A stretch of DNA of 64,000 nt from Lachnospiraceae bacterium (GTDB lineage Bacteria > Bacillota > Clostridia > Lachnospirales > Lachnospiraceae): assembly GCA_910575005.1 (NCBI GenBank), contig CAJTCL010000020.1, positions 1 through 64,000 on the forward strand, read 5' to 3'. Under the pieces are notes generated by a model. It saw nothing but the letters and a program-made list of their open reading frames with translations, had not been told where the DNA came from and did not search any database. A program made the translations under genes and the position numbers. Shown one piece after another: positions 1 to 7,560 of the stretch (its first letter is position 1; every line of letters begins with the position of its first letter).

Positions 1-292
1 TAAATTTCCGCTTTGTCCAACTGTCCTGCTCGGAGCCGTCATCTTTGGGGACATAAAGCCTGTACGTCCCCTTCCATTTTTTATCCTCCTGCTTCTGGGC
101 ATCATAATTGTGCTGGTAAAAGCCTGCATGTTCCCCTTCTACAATATCAAAATAGATTACCAGCACATCACTGCTTCCGTTAGCGCCTGCCGCTTCTTCT
201 ACGTCGCAGACCGTTAAGACATACCCGCCCGCTGGCAGCTTCTTATTCTCTGTATATGGCTTCACTTGCTCATACCCGTTCCACTTTTTCAT
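1..292 (-). CDS. Phage-type replication/recombination accessory protein, 3' part beyond window
   Basis: Reading leftward from an ATG, about 97 residues are visible before the window edge. They begin MKKWNGYEQVKPYTENKKLP and include a DIVEGEHAGFYQHNYD stretch and YRLYVPKDDGSEQD. I recognise this style from small phage proteins encoded next to RecA-like recombination ATPases, often annotated as DUF669-like or single-strand-binding-like, but that is family memory and not proof. The gene starts one base after the stop codon of the ATPase gene, so the two are surely co-transcribed. The C-terminus is missing because the window ends. Confidence 0.6.
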   Translation of the reverse strand, partial: MKKWNGYEQVKPYTENKKLPAGGYVLTVCDVEEAAGANGSSDVLVIYFDIVEGEHAGFYQHNYDAQKQEDKKWKGTYRLYVPKDDGSEQDSWTKRKF

Positions 293-970
293 CTAAAATT
301 CCTCCAATGCTTTGATTACTTTTACAATGTCATTCTCAATCTCATGCTCCTCAAATGCCCCAAGCGGTGTCTTTGCTGTGGAGTGGTCTGCATGGGTATG
401 AAAAACATATCTTCCATCCTTGCATTCTGCCAGCAGCACGGTGGTAAATTTGCTTTCCACCACAATCTTATCCAGCTTTCTCCCGTTTGTTTTAAGCCTT
501 GTGAATACCATCCCATTGTCATCTGAAATGGTTTCCGAATGCCCGACAAAGACCACCGTAAGGTCATTGCGCATCGTCAAGGCATAGTCAATGATTTCAT
601 AAATATAGGCGGCCAGGTCTGTCCATTTCCCATACCCGTTGACTTTTACATTGCGCATCTCCTCGGCAACCATGAGCCCATTGAGGGTATCTATGACTAC
701 CGTCTGAAATCTCAGCCCGCTTGTATCTATCCGTTTTGTTTTTTCATCCTGGAGGCGTTTCCCATTCAGCCACACAAGCAGGTTTTTCACGATTGCTGGC
801 ATGTCGTTGGCAATATAATTCACGCCTGTTTGATACTGGTTTCTCCATCCCCTCCAACTCAGTCCTTTTTTGTCGCAGTCAATATAGTATGTAGTCTCTG
901 GGTCAAGGTGCTGCATAGATGTAGTTTTCCCTGACCCCGACTCCCCCATTACTGCAATGATCTTCGCCAT
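293..970 (-). CDS. Phage AAA/RecA-like ATPase (Sak4-like nucleotide-binding protein)
   Basis: This 225-residue protein has a Walker A motif, GESGSGKTT, at residues 9-17 and a likely Walker B segment, FQTVVIDTLNGL, near residue 90. Size and motif layout fit the phage nucleotide-binding protein group related to Sak4, RecA-like ATPases that help single-strand annealing during phage recombination. It lies between a hypothetical gene (six bases upstream) and the SSB-like partial gene (immediate downstream), a normal phage early-gene arrangement. An FVGHSE segment near residue 140 may be a sensor motif. A generic AAA ATPase is the alternative; the P-loop itself is certain. Confidence 0.75.
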   Translation of the reverse strand: MAKIIAVMGESGSGKTTSMQHLDPETTYYIDCDKKGLSWRGWRNQYQTGVNYIANDMPAIVKNLLVWLNGKRLQDEKTKRIDTSGLRFQTVVIDTLNGLMVAEEMRNVKVNGYGKWTDLAAYIYEIIDYALTMRNDLTVVFVGHSETISDDNGMVFTRLKTNGRKLDKIVVESKFTTVLLAECKDGRYVFHTHADHSTAKTPLGAFEEHEIENDIVKVIKALEEF

Positions 971-975
971 CTCTC

Positions 976-1419
976 CTATCCCTCCACTTCTTTTCTGGTT
1001 TTCAAAAAATGCTTCTTGAAATATGCAAGCTGGTTCTGTAAGTCCTTTGCCTCATTGCGCTTTTTTTGAATCTCCCGCTCAAACCGCTCAATGACGCCAT
1101 CTTTCGACAGCTGCAGCTCTTCGTCATCCGCACGCACCATCTGATATTTTTCCTCCATCCCCTCATAGAGATGGATAAATTCAATGCTGGGCGGGCACCC
1201 CCAGACCCCTTCATAGAACACGGCCACCACAATGGTGGGCTTGTCCTTAAAATTTGCAAAATCTGTGATAATGCCTGGCTTTACCAGGTACTGGCCGTTA
1301 TAATCCTTACACAGTACTTTCACGTTGTCCCCAACCGCAAAGGTATCGATTCTCCTTGCTGTACGCAGGTCAACCTCCATCTTTACCCCATCAATCTCTA
1401 CCATTGTTTTTCCTTCCAT
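976..1419 (-). CDS. Phage early-region hypothetical protein with C-terminal coiled coil
   Basis: A 147-residue protein that I do not recognise. The start follows GGAGGGTG at a good distance. The N-terminal two thirds looks beta-rich (FAVGDNVKVLCKDYNGQY, TIVVAVFYEGVWG). From about residue 103 a charged helix (DGVIERFEREIQKKRNEAKDL) suggests a coiled coil. It sits just upstream of the recombination ATPase in the same leftward run, so a role in phage early replication or recombination is inferred from context only. Confidence 0.6.
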   Translation of the reverse strand: MEGKTMVEIDGVKMEVDLRTARRIDTFAVGDNVKVLCKDYNGQYLVKPGIITDFANFKDKPTIVVAVFYEGVWGCPPSIEFIHLYEGMEEKYQMVRADDEELQLSKDGVIERFEREIQKKRNEAKDLQNQLAYFKKHFLKTRKEVEG

Positions 1420-1497
1420 TTTCGTTTCACCCTCCGATCAATGCTCTTTTTTAACAGGTACCTATTTTTATCTAACTTCCAACTCACAAAACAGCCC

Positions 1498-1638
1498 TTA
1501 CATTTCGTCTGTCTCTTCCACTTCCTGGTCGTAGTCTCCATAGGCATATGCAAGCCGTCTGCGCATCCGCTGGCAGCGTTCCTGCTCTGCTTCCAGTTCT
1601 TCAAACGCGTCATAATTGTCTGGCACAGTTTCATACAT
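1498..1638 (-). CDS. Small acidic phage protein, 46 aa
   Basis: A short leftward frame starts MYETVPDNYDAFEELEAEQE and ends in EETDEM. The ATG is preceded directly by GGAGGGAAAGAG, one of the strongest ribosome sites in this region, so translation is likely. The protein is acidic overall with an arginine patch (RCQRMRRRLA) in the middle. It lies between the Cro-like regulator and the 147-residue gene in the same direction. No known family; tiny proteins of this kind are common in phage early operons. Confidence 0.55.
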   Translation of the reverse strand: MYETVPDNYDAFEELEAEQERCQRMRRRLAYAYGDYDQEVEETDEM

Positions 1639-1751
1639 CTCTTTCCCTCCCTGACTCTTGTCAGTTGCCTTTCTTTTGCATGATCAATAACTGTTACTTT
1701 TTCTTCTTGTCAACCTTAAACAGTTCACATAACGTAAGTAAATTTTCAAAA

Positions 1752-1952
1752 CTAATCTTCCTCATATTCTTCCAGAAAATACTCAATTGGCTTGTCAAAA
1801 TAGGCTGCAAGCTTTTTTAAACTTTCAAGACTTGGTTCTGATCGTCCAGATTTCCAATTTGAAAAAGCAGTTTGGCTAATTCCGGTCTCTTTCGCAATTT
1901 GATAAGAAGTTTTATCTGTTTTATCTAATAACTCCTTAAACTTTTTGTACAA
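1752..1952 (-). CDS. XRE-family helix-turn-helix regulator (Cro-like), TTG start
   Basis: This 66-residue protein is almost entirely one XRE helix-turn-helix domain: SYQIAKETGISQTAFSNWKS is the HTH, followed by SLESLKKLAAYFDKPIEYF. I chose the TTG start because GGAGGTG precedes it; a longer reading frame upstream lacks such a site. It is divergent from the larger repressor at 2179, whose HTH is nearly identical (TALSNWKSGRS against TAFSNWKSGRS). This is the layout of a phage cro/cI switch. It probably binds the shared intergenic region and governs the leftward early genes. Confidence 0.75.
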   Translation of the reverse strand: MYKKFKELLDKTDKTSYQIAKETGISQTAFSNWKSGRSEPSLESLKKLAAYFDKPIEYFLEEYEED

Positions 1953-2081
1953 ATTTGCACCTCCATTCTTTATATAAACTATTGCAAATACTTTCGACCT
2001 GTGATATACTTTCAACAATAAAACTATTAAATAAAAAAGAAAGCATATCGCAATCGAAACTATTTTTACGCTTTACTTTTG

Positions 2082-2151
2082 TTTGCGTAAGTATATATTA
2101 CTCCTTTTCTGGTTAGTAGTCAAGTACTTTTGCTAACTTTTGCGTAAGTAT
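2082..2151. promoter_or_regulatory. Candidate repressor operators between the divergent HTH genes
   Basis: The 13-base sequence TTTGCGTAAGTAT occurs twice, at 2082-2094 and 2139-2151. An inverted partial copy (TTTTACGC, near 2064-2071) precedes the first. Repeated half-sites between two divergent XRE regulators are what a cI/cro-type operator region normally looks like. Binding itself is inferred. Confidence 0.5.
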
Positions 2152-2178
2152 GCTATCTTTGTGAAAGGAGCACAATTT

Positions 2179-2610
2179 ATGTACAGAGTATTTGAACAAC
2201 TTTTACAACAAAATGGTGTCACATCCTACAAAGTAGCCAAAGAAGCTGGTGTCACACAGACAGCCTTAAGCAATTGGAAATCAGGAAGAAGTACGCCAAC
2301 TACAAAAACATTACAAAAAATTGCGGACTATTTTGATGTTTCTATTGACTATTTAATGACTGGTAAAAAAAACTTCAATAACACAGAGGATATTCTTAAC
2401 CCCAAAGATGAAAAAGATATTGCCAAAAGATTAGAAAAGACTTTATCTGACTTAGAAAACACGCAAGAAGCTCTGATGTTCTCTGGAGAGCTTTTGGATG
2501 ATGAAACGAGAGAATTACTCAAAGCAAGCTTAGAAAACAGTATAAGAATTGCTAAAATAAATGCAAAGCAGAAATTTACTCCAAAGAAATATAAAACTGA
2601 TAAAAAATAA
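2179..2610 (+). CDS. XRE-family phage repressor (CI-like)
   Basis: 143 residues from the ATG that follows GTGAAAGGAGCACAATTT. An upstream in-frame start exists but has no ribosome site. Residues 1-65 form an XRE helix-turn-helix domain (SYKVAKEAGVTQTALSNWKS). The rest is a charged helical tail (KDEKDIAKRLEKTLSDLEN) that probably mediates dimer formation; there is no visible S24 peptidase domain. The next gene encodes an ImmA-type metalloprotease, so relief of repression by proteolysis, as for ImmR/ImmA of ICEBs1, is the expected mechanism. Confidence 0.8.
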   Translation: MYRVFEQLLQQNGVTSYKVAKEAGVTQTALSNWKSGRSTPTTKTLQKIADYFDVSIDYLMTGKKNFNNTEDILNPKDEKDIAKRLEKTLSDLENTQEALMFSGELLDDETRELLKASLENSIRIAKINAKQKFTPKKYKTDKK

Positions 2611-2626
2611 AAGGGGGAGTTGGTTT

Positions 2627-3061
2627 TTGATTAGGGATATAATTTTAAAACTGACCAAAAAATACGGAACGTATGATCCATTTGAATTGGCAGATGCACT
2701 AAAAATTTCTGTAATTTATGAAGAATTGGGAAGCATTAAGGGATATTATAATAAACCATTGCGAATGAAACAAATACATATCAATCATAATCTAAATGAA
2801 CATATGCAGAGATTCACTTGTGCCCATGAACTTGGACATGCTATCCTTCATCCGAATGCTTCTACCCCATTTCTACGTTCCAAAACATTTTTATCCATAG
2901 ATAAATTAGAAATTGAAGCAAACCAATTTGCTATTGAATTACTTATACCAGATCAAATCATTTTAGAAAATAGTAACCTGACAATAGAATATTTGTCACG
3001 TTTATTAGGCTATGAACAGGCTTTAATTGAACTCCGTTTAAAATCTTACTATAAAACATAG
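2627..3061 (+). CDS. ImmA/IrrE-family metallopeptidase (anti-repressor protease)
   Basis: 144 residues from a TTG start preceded by GGGGGAG; the preceding repressor stops 16 bases upstream, so the two form an operon. The zinc-protease motif HELGH is present in TCAHELGHAILHP, and the third ligand is probably a glutamate in IEANQFAIELLIPD, both classic ImmA/IrrE features. In known mobile elements such proteases cut the adjacent repressor after DNA damage or a peptide signal, switching on excision and transfer genes. The target here is inferred from adjacency. Confidence 0.85.
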   Translation: MIRDIILKLTKKYGTYDPFELADALKISVIYEELGSIKGYYNKPLRMKQIHINHNLNEHMQRFTCAHELGHAILHPNASTPFLRSKTFLSIDKLEIEANQFAIELLIPDQIILENSNLTIEYLSRLLGYEQALIELRLKSYYKT

Positions 3062-3132
3062 TGATTGGCTTGATTAGTGATAGAAAGCAGTTGTTTGTTA
3101 CCGGCAGATAAAAACCATTATTAAAATACAGC

Positions 3133-3166
3133 AAAAACCGCTCCTGCGCCAACAGGAACGGTTTTT
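3133..3166. terminator. Strong hairpin terminator at the end of the ImmA gene
   Basis: AAAAACCGCTCCTG and CAGGAACGGTTTTT form a 14-bp stem with one mismatch and a six-base loop. The A run on one side and T run on the other make it work in both directions, ending the repressor-protease operon. The stretch up to 3308 shows no convincing gene. Confidence 0.8.
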
Positions 3167-3308
3167 CATATTTCGTTCTAAAATTTACGTCTATTATAAT
3201 TTGCTGCACCAAATGGGAATAAATCGGAACACTCATTGTGTCTCCATATATACGAACACCGCTCCTAGATTTTTTCTTAACTGCCACAGCCTTGACTAAA
3301 TTTCCTTA

Positions 3309-4199
3309 TTATTGAATATAAATTTCTGAAACAGAATTTTCCACACCATTGATTTGTAATCTGACATGAATTTTTCCTTTCTCAAATTCATTCAAAGGAT
3401 ATTCCAACGGCTCCGTAAGATTTGTAACATCAATAGATTTTGCTACCTTTCCCTGTACCAGCCACAAGACAAGCGTTGCTCCATCTCGAACCGTACCACA
3501 AGAAATATCAGCATAAAGCAGTTGATCGTCTGGGTCTGCAATCGTCATATTCTGTTCTTTCACAAATCCTTGACTGGCACTTATAAAATCCAGCTTCCAT
3601 ACATCATCCCGATAACTGTTATAATTCATTCTGATTGTACCTAAGTTCCATACTCGGTCGTTAGAAGTAACATTCGTGTTGATACCATTTCCAACAGCCG
3701 CACTGACGATAAAACCTGTCAAACATACCACCATAAGCACCATACTCACAATACCAACAACAATAAATTTTAAATGATGCGTTCCTTGTTTTACCATAAC
3801 ATTATTATCCTCCTTTTCGATACGTGTTCCACATTCTTCACAATATTTTGCCTTTACTGAAATTCGTTGTCCGCAAGCTGGACATATTGTTTTGATTTCT
3901 GAACGGCGCAGAAAATAAATCAGCAATCCAATAAAGGGTGTGGCTGCAAAAATTACAACCGTCCATAATACTGGGTCATCGCCTCGCCTTTTACAATCCT
4001 GATATACCCATGCAGCAAAAGAAGCAGAGGTACACAATGCAAAAAGGATAAAGCAAAGAAGCAGGATGGGAAGCAGCATGGAAAGACCGCTAAAACCATC
4101 ACTTTTCAGAAAATATAGACCAAACCGTAAAAAAATTAACAATAAGATAACTGCGATACCAATAGAAAGCAGAAGCCTGTTCATTTTTGTATTATTCAT
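3309..4199 (-). CDS. Membrane protein with zinc ribbon, ECF-sigma operon
   Basis: 296 residues. Two hydrophobic segments lie near residues 8-28 and 38-65 and another near 75-95. They are followed by a double-CxxC zinc ribbon (CPACGQ and CEECGT, about residues 100-122), a third membrane segment near 150-172 (VVGIVSMVLMVVCLTGFIV), and an extracytoplasmic domain of about 120 residues. Its start overlaps the upstream stop in ATGA. The order sigma factor, small membrane protein, zinc-ribbon membrane protein suggests signal reception for the sigma factor. The outer domain is unfamiliar to me. Confidence 0.7.
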   Translation of the reverse strand: MNNTKMNRLLLSIGIAVILLLIFLRFGLYFLKSDGFSGLSMLLPILLLCFILFALCTSASFAAWVYQDCKRRGDDPVLWTVVIFAATPFIGLLIYFLRRSEIKTICPACGQRISVKAKYCEECGTRIEKEDNNVMVKQGTHHLKFIVVGIVSMVLMVVCLTGFIVSAAVGNGINTNVTSNDRVWNLGTIRMNYNSYRDDVWKLDFISASQGFVKEQNMTIADPDDQLLYADISCGTVRDGATLVLWLVQGKVAKSIDVTNLTEPLEYPLNEFEKGKIHVRLQINGVENSVSEIYIQ

Positions 4200-4573
4200 G
4201 CTAGCACACCTCTTTTCTCAATACGAATTGTGATTTCCTCTTTCATGTTTGCTCTTTTTACACCCACTATGGTAAGCAATATACCTGCCATACCAACATA
4301 AAAGCAGATACCAGCGGCAAAGTAAGATAAATATATATTTTCAATCACTAACAAAGCTAAAAGAGCCAGCAAAGAAAAAGTTATCAAGTTCAAAACCATT
4401 GGCAAATACCATAATGATAATTTATGTGTGGCAGGCTGCTTTTGCAGGGCGGCTTCTTGTTGATGCAGAGCCGCTTTGAGTTTATTATTCAGTTCCGGGG
4501 CTGGAACATCCGTCATTTTCATAGAAGCCTGGATAACTTCTTCTATTTCCATGTTAGAATGATTATTTCTCAT
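4196..4573 (-). CDS. Small membrane protein, possible anti-sigma factor
   Basis: 125 residues. I place the start at the ATG eight bases after GGAGGA; this site lies inside the end of the sigma gene, so the two are translationally coupled. The N-terminal 60 residues are soluble and charged (IEEVIQASMKMTDVPAPELN). Two hydrophobic helices follow near residues 60-105 (LPMVLNLITFSLLALLALLV and YFAAGICFYVGMAGILLTIV). A cytoplasmic N-terminus ahead of membrane helices, directly behind an ECF sigma gene, is the usual anti-sigma layout. No zinc-binding HxxxCxxC motif is visible, so this assignment rests on context. Confidence 0.6.
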   Translation of the reverse strand: MRNNHSNMEIEEVIQASMKMTDVPAPELNNKLKAALHQQEAALQKQPATHKLSLWYLPMVLNLITFSLLALLALLVIENIYLSYFAAGICFYVGMAGILLTIVGVKRANMKEEITIRIEKRGVLA

Positions 4574-5087
4574 AACCAGCATCCTCCAATCTTTTTTTAA
4601 TTAAGTTTCTTCCCTTGAACAATCGACTTTTCACGGTACCAGGCGGCTTCTTTATAATAGCTGCTATCTGTTCTATGGAACAATCGGAAAGGTAAAATAG
4701 TATTAGTGGTACTTGAAATTTTTCTGGGAGAGTTTGAATAATTTGACGAACCTCTGTAATCAATTCTTTTTGAAGATAGCCTTCTTCAATATTTTCTTTA
4801 GAATGTAGTACTGTTTCCATCTCATTATCAAAATTGCTGCATGGAGCAATTATATTTCGGCGTGCTTGTTTTCTTCTGTCGCTTTTCCAAAGATTATGAG
4901 CTATAGAAAAAAACAACGCTTTCGGGTTTTTCTCCCAGTCAAGCGTCCATTCTGTTTCTAACGCTTTCAGGAAAGTTTGTTGATATAAATCCTCGGCATT
5001 CGCCTTGTCCGCACACAGTTTTAGGCAAAATCTGTATATATCTGTACCGAAATCATCAATACACTTTTCTATTTCTGTTGCGTTCAC
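4563..5087 (-). CDS. ECF-subfamily RNA polymerase sigma factor
   Basis: 174 residues from a GTG preceded by GGAGGTGAAACA; a longer frame upstream has no better site. Region 2 is visible in AEDLYQQTFLKALE and SIAHNLWKSDRRKQ, and region 4 in LPEKFQVPLILFYLSDCSIEQIAAI followed by PPGTVKSRLFKGRNLIKKRL, whose helix-turn-helix reads the -35 element. It is the first gene of a three-gene leftward operon. It probably controls its own operon, but I could not identify a sure target promoter. Confidence 0.85.
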   Translation of the reverse strand: MNATEIEKCIDDFGTDIYRFCLKLCADKANAEDLYQQTFLKALETEWTLDWEKNPKALFFSIAHNLWKSDRRKQARRNIIAPCSNFDNEMETVLHSKENIEEGYLQKELITEVRQIIQTLPEKFQVPLILFYLSDCSIEQIAAIIKKPPGTVKSRLFKGRNLIKKRLEDAGYEK

Positions 5088-5486
5088 TGTTTCACCTCCT
5101 CTGCCTGTCCACCCTATATTCGCCATGACTTTGTATGCGGTTCATTTTTATTTAAAATTTTTTTAAATACCAAAAGCATTTTCCATGAAGTTCAAAGTTA
5201 TGTTACCGATTCCTGTCATCTATCCAACTGCCTCAAAGTTATATTTTTCTCTTATCGTGTCTTGTGGATTACAACTTTCACGCACACACCACGTTTGAAA
5301 TAATGTGCATGATTTATACATATTTACATAAAAATATAGAAAAATGTTATATAATTTGATATGATATATCCAAATATGTCAGAGTATACACATAACTTTT
5401 ATGATCAACTGTTTAAAAAACCATATCATTCCTGAAAGGGCAATTACTAAGAAAAAACTTTTAGAAAAAATATAAATAAACCCGAT
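5088..5486. other. AT-rich intergenic stretch, no gene seen
   Basis: Upstream of the sigma factor gene. It is strongly AT-rich and carries no reading frame with a credible ribosome site. It should hold the promoter of the leftward sigma operon, but no clear -35/-10 pair was found. Two short similar phrases (CAAAGTTATGTT and CAAAGTTATATT) near 5190 and 5235 are the only repeats noticed. Confidence 0.4.
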
Positions 5487-5709
5487 ATGGATAATGCGAA
5501 GGATGATGAACCACAATCTGCGAATAATGTAGAAGCACCTAAAGATTCTGAAACAAATTCTATCTCTGATGAATTTAGAAATTTCTGATCTATTTAAAGA
5601 TATTTATTGTCCATGTGCAAAAAAGGAAAAATCTTTCTCTTTTGCAGCGGTAAAACATTTTCACAAAATGCAGATAACTAATGTAGCAATTCAAGACCCA
5701 ACTACTTAA
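5487..5709 (+). pseudogene. Possible remnant of a frameshifted coding region
   Basis: Two short frames overlap. The first, 33 codons, starts MDNAKDDEPQSANNVEAPKD and ends at 5588. The second, 46 codons from 5569, reads through DLFKDIYCPCAKKEKSF to PTT at 5709. Neither has a clear ribosome site. Both read like real protein, one an acidic linker and the other with a CPC pair, and they join with a one-base frame change. A decayed gene fits best; chance frames in AT-rich DNA remain possible. Confidence 0.3.
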
Positions 5710-5847
5710 GACTTTGAAACTAATTGTACTATTTTTTGTCTTTTAGAAACATCTATTGACAAAAGCAGACGTTTTATCACAAAAACGATTCCTATACGAA
5801 TAATCATAATTACACAAAAATAAAAAATAGAGGGGAATTGCACATCT

Positions 5848-6396
5848 ATGACAGACTTTTTAATGAAGTCCAAGATTGATTTTGCATTTAAAGAAATTAT
5901 GATGGATGAAAAAGCACGCATTGGCTTTCTGTCTGCAGTGCTGAAAATCAAACCAGAGGAGATCAAGGAAACTCAAATCCTTAATACCAACTTGCGCAAA
6001 GAACATGATGATAAGCAGGGAATCCTGGATGTCCGGCTTTTAATGAATAATGATGCAGAAAGAAAGGAAGTGTTTGACATGTTAGTAAACAAAAATCCTT
6101 ATATTGACAGTGCCTACCAGAAACTACAAATCATCAGCCAGGACAAAGAGAAGCGCCTGGAGTATGAAGCCAGGGAAAAGGCTATCCGAGATTACAATGA
6201 AGGATTACGGGAGGCAGAAGAACGTGGGATTGCTATTGGGCAAGAACAAGGTATTGCCATTGGGCAAGAACAAGGCATAGAACATCTCAACAAGTTAAAT
6301 ATGATCCTGCTGCAAAACAAGCGCTATGATGATTTAGAGCGTTCTGGGAATGATACTGATTTTCAGCAACAATTAATGCGTGAATATGACATATAA
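5848..6396 (+). pseudogene. Rpn/PD-(D/E)XK nuclease-family protein with large internal deletion
   Basis: 182 residues. The N-terminus (MKSKIDFAFKEIMMDEKAR, then ILDVRLLMNND) matches the start of Rpn-type recombination-promoting nuclease or putative transposase proteins, which usually run near 300 residues. Straight after this the sequence jumps to the C-terminal helix (RKEVFDMLVNKNP, EYEAREKAIRDYNEGLREAE), so roughly 110-130 residues holding the second half of the catalytic site appear lost in frame. A GIAIGQEQ octapeptide is repeated in tandem near the C-terminus. The frame stays open and has GAGGGG upstream, but nuclease activity is unlikely. Confidence 0.65.
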
Positions 6397-6752
6397 AAGA
6401 TATTTAATTTGTTGACTAAATAAAACCGCCCCTTCACCAACGTCAATGATCTTCCATAGAAACTGGTCCCAAAGGATGCTAATATACGTTCAAATGTATG
6501 GAACCATCCTTCGGGACAAATTAAAAGCAAAACGTTAGGAACTTCACACGATTTCTAGATGCAGTTTTTTATACTTACATATAGAGGACATCCAAATAGC
6601 ATCTCATGTTACCTATCAAAAGTATAGAAGAAACTTGAAATACCTCAATTTTGAAGCCACAAACTGCGATAATTCCATAGCAAATTTTATGACTAAAAAG
6701 TTATTATTAACAATAATACGCCATAATTTAAGGTAATAAAGTTGCAAATAAA
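6397..6752. repeat. Gene-free stretch with one imperfect inverted repeat (6466-6517)
   Basis: No convincing gene lies between the Rpn remnant and the tRNA operon terminator. GTCCCAAAGGATG at 6466-6478 pairs with CATCCTTCGGGAC at 6505-6517, 13 bases with one mismatch around a 26-base loop. It could be a relic of a mobile element or an RNA hairpin. Nothing else was recognised here. Confidence 0.45.
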
Positions 6753-6804
6753 AATAGCCGCAAACCCTGGATTTTACTAAGAAAACCTTGGATCTAAGGC
6801 TATT
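6753..6804 (-). terminator. Terminator of the tRNA operon
   Basis: AATAGCC and GGCTATT bracket an interrupted inner stem (CCCTGG with CCTTGG). On the minus strand the hairpin is followed by TTTATTTGC, giving a U-rich tail, ten bases after tRNA-Leu. It ends the leftward tRNA operon. Confidence 0.6.
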
Positions 6805-6813
6805 ATATAATCA

Positions 6814-6895
6814 TGCGGATAACAGGACTTGAACCTGCACGTCGTTTGACAATAGAACCTAAATCTATCGCGTCTGCCAATTCCGCCATATCCGC
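6814..6895 (-). tRNA. tRNA-Leu (anticodon UAG)
   Basis: The acceptor stem GCGGATA pairs with TATCCGC and is followed by discriminator A. The anticodon loop TTTAGGT between ATAGA and TCTAT gives UAG. The long variable arm expected of a class II leucine tRNA accounts for its extra length. CCA is not encoded. It is the last gene of the operon. Confidence 0.92.
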
Positions 6896-6919
6896 CTACC
6901 ATAACTAAGAAATAAAGAA

Positions 6920-6942
6920 GAATCCTTGTAAACCAAGGATTC
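6920..6942 (-). terminator. Hairpin between tRNA-Lys and tRNA-Leu
   Basis: GAATCCTTG and CAAGGATTC form a perfect nine-base stem with a five-base loop. On the minus strand it is followed by TTCTTTATTTCTT. It could partly terminate transcription before tRNA-Leu or direct processing of the tRNA precursor. Confidence 0.45.
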
Positions 6943-6957
6943 CCATTTATTAAATCA

Positions 6958-7030
6958 TGAGACATCGGGGATTCGAACCCCGGACAACTTGATTAAAAGT
7001 CAAGTGCTCTACCGACTGAGCTAATATCCC
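6958..7030 (-). tRNA. tRNA-Lys (anticodon UUU)
   Basis: A standard cloverleaf: acceptor GGGATAT with ATGTCTC, D-arm AGCTCAGTCGGTAGAGC, anticodon loop CTTTTAA between CTTGA and TCAAG, T-loop GGTTCGAATCC. Confidence 0.95.
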
Positions 7031-7039
7031 ATAAATAAA

Positions 7040-7111
7040 CTGGGCTAGCTGGATTTGAACCAGCGAATGCAGGAGTCAAAGTCCTGTGCCTTACCGCTTG
7101 GCGATAGCCCA
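7040..7111 (-). tRNA. tRNA-Gln (anticodon UUG)
   Basis: Acceptor TGGGCTA pairs with TAGCCCA, followed by G73. The anticodon loop CTTTGAC between CAGGA and TCCTG reads UUG. The U1-A72 pair is typical of glutamine tRNAs. Confidence 0.95.
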
Positions 7112-7187
7112 TTAAACACACAACGATTCTTAGACAAAAATCCTGCAAGATGAAAGACATAGACTAAACTATTCGTCTATCACCGAG

Positions 7188-7262
7188 GGTGGATACAGGG
7201 ATTCGAACCCTGGGCCTCCAGAGCCACAATCTGGCGCGCTAACCAACTGCGCTATACCCACC
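7188..7262 (-). tRNA. tRNA-His (anticodon GUG)
   Basis: Acceptor GTGGGTA pairs with TATCCAC. An extra G at the 5' end faces C73, the identity mark of histidine tRNAs. The anticodon loop TTGTGGC between CCAGA and TCTGG gives GUG. Confidence 0.95.
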
Positions 7263-7307
7263 ATAATCTTAGGGATTATCCCCGTATCATCCTCCTACAA
7301 GAGAAAA

Positions 7308-7381
<74 letters not shown>

Positions 7382-7483
7382 GAATAAAATAATACACTCC
7401 ATCAAACCCGAAGCTATCAGCAAGACATCTAACACACAACTGTATGTTGACCCTCTGCCCACGCCTTATCAAAAATAGACGCA

Positions 7484-7554
7484 AGCGGGTGATGGGAATC
7501 GAACCCACGTATCCAGCTTGGAAGGCTGGTGTTCTACCATTGAACTACACCCGC
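7484..7554 (-). tRNA. tRNA-Gly (anticodon UCC)
   Basis: Acceptor GCGGGTG pairs exactly with CACCCGC. The anticodon loop CTTCCAA between CCAGC and GCTGG gives UCC. The short D-arm GTTCAATGGTAGAAC is typical of glycine tRNAs. A second glycine tRNA (CCC) is at 14158. Confidence 0.95.
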
Positions 7555-7560
7555 ACACAA

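Noticed and set aside
1398-1634. 78-codon minus-strand frame overlapping the 147-residue phage gene
   Set aside because: The frame at 1498-1638 has the better ribosome site and the two cannot both be normal genes; basic, tryptophan-rich composition suggests a shadow frame.
2958-3287. 109-codon minus-strand frame opposite the ImmA end
   Set aside because: It reads through the strong terminator at 3133-3166 and overlaps the protease gene; its N-terminal residues match no integrase or other family I know.
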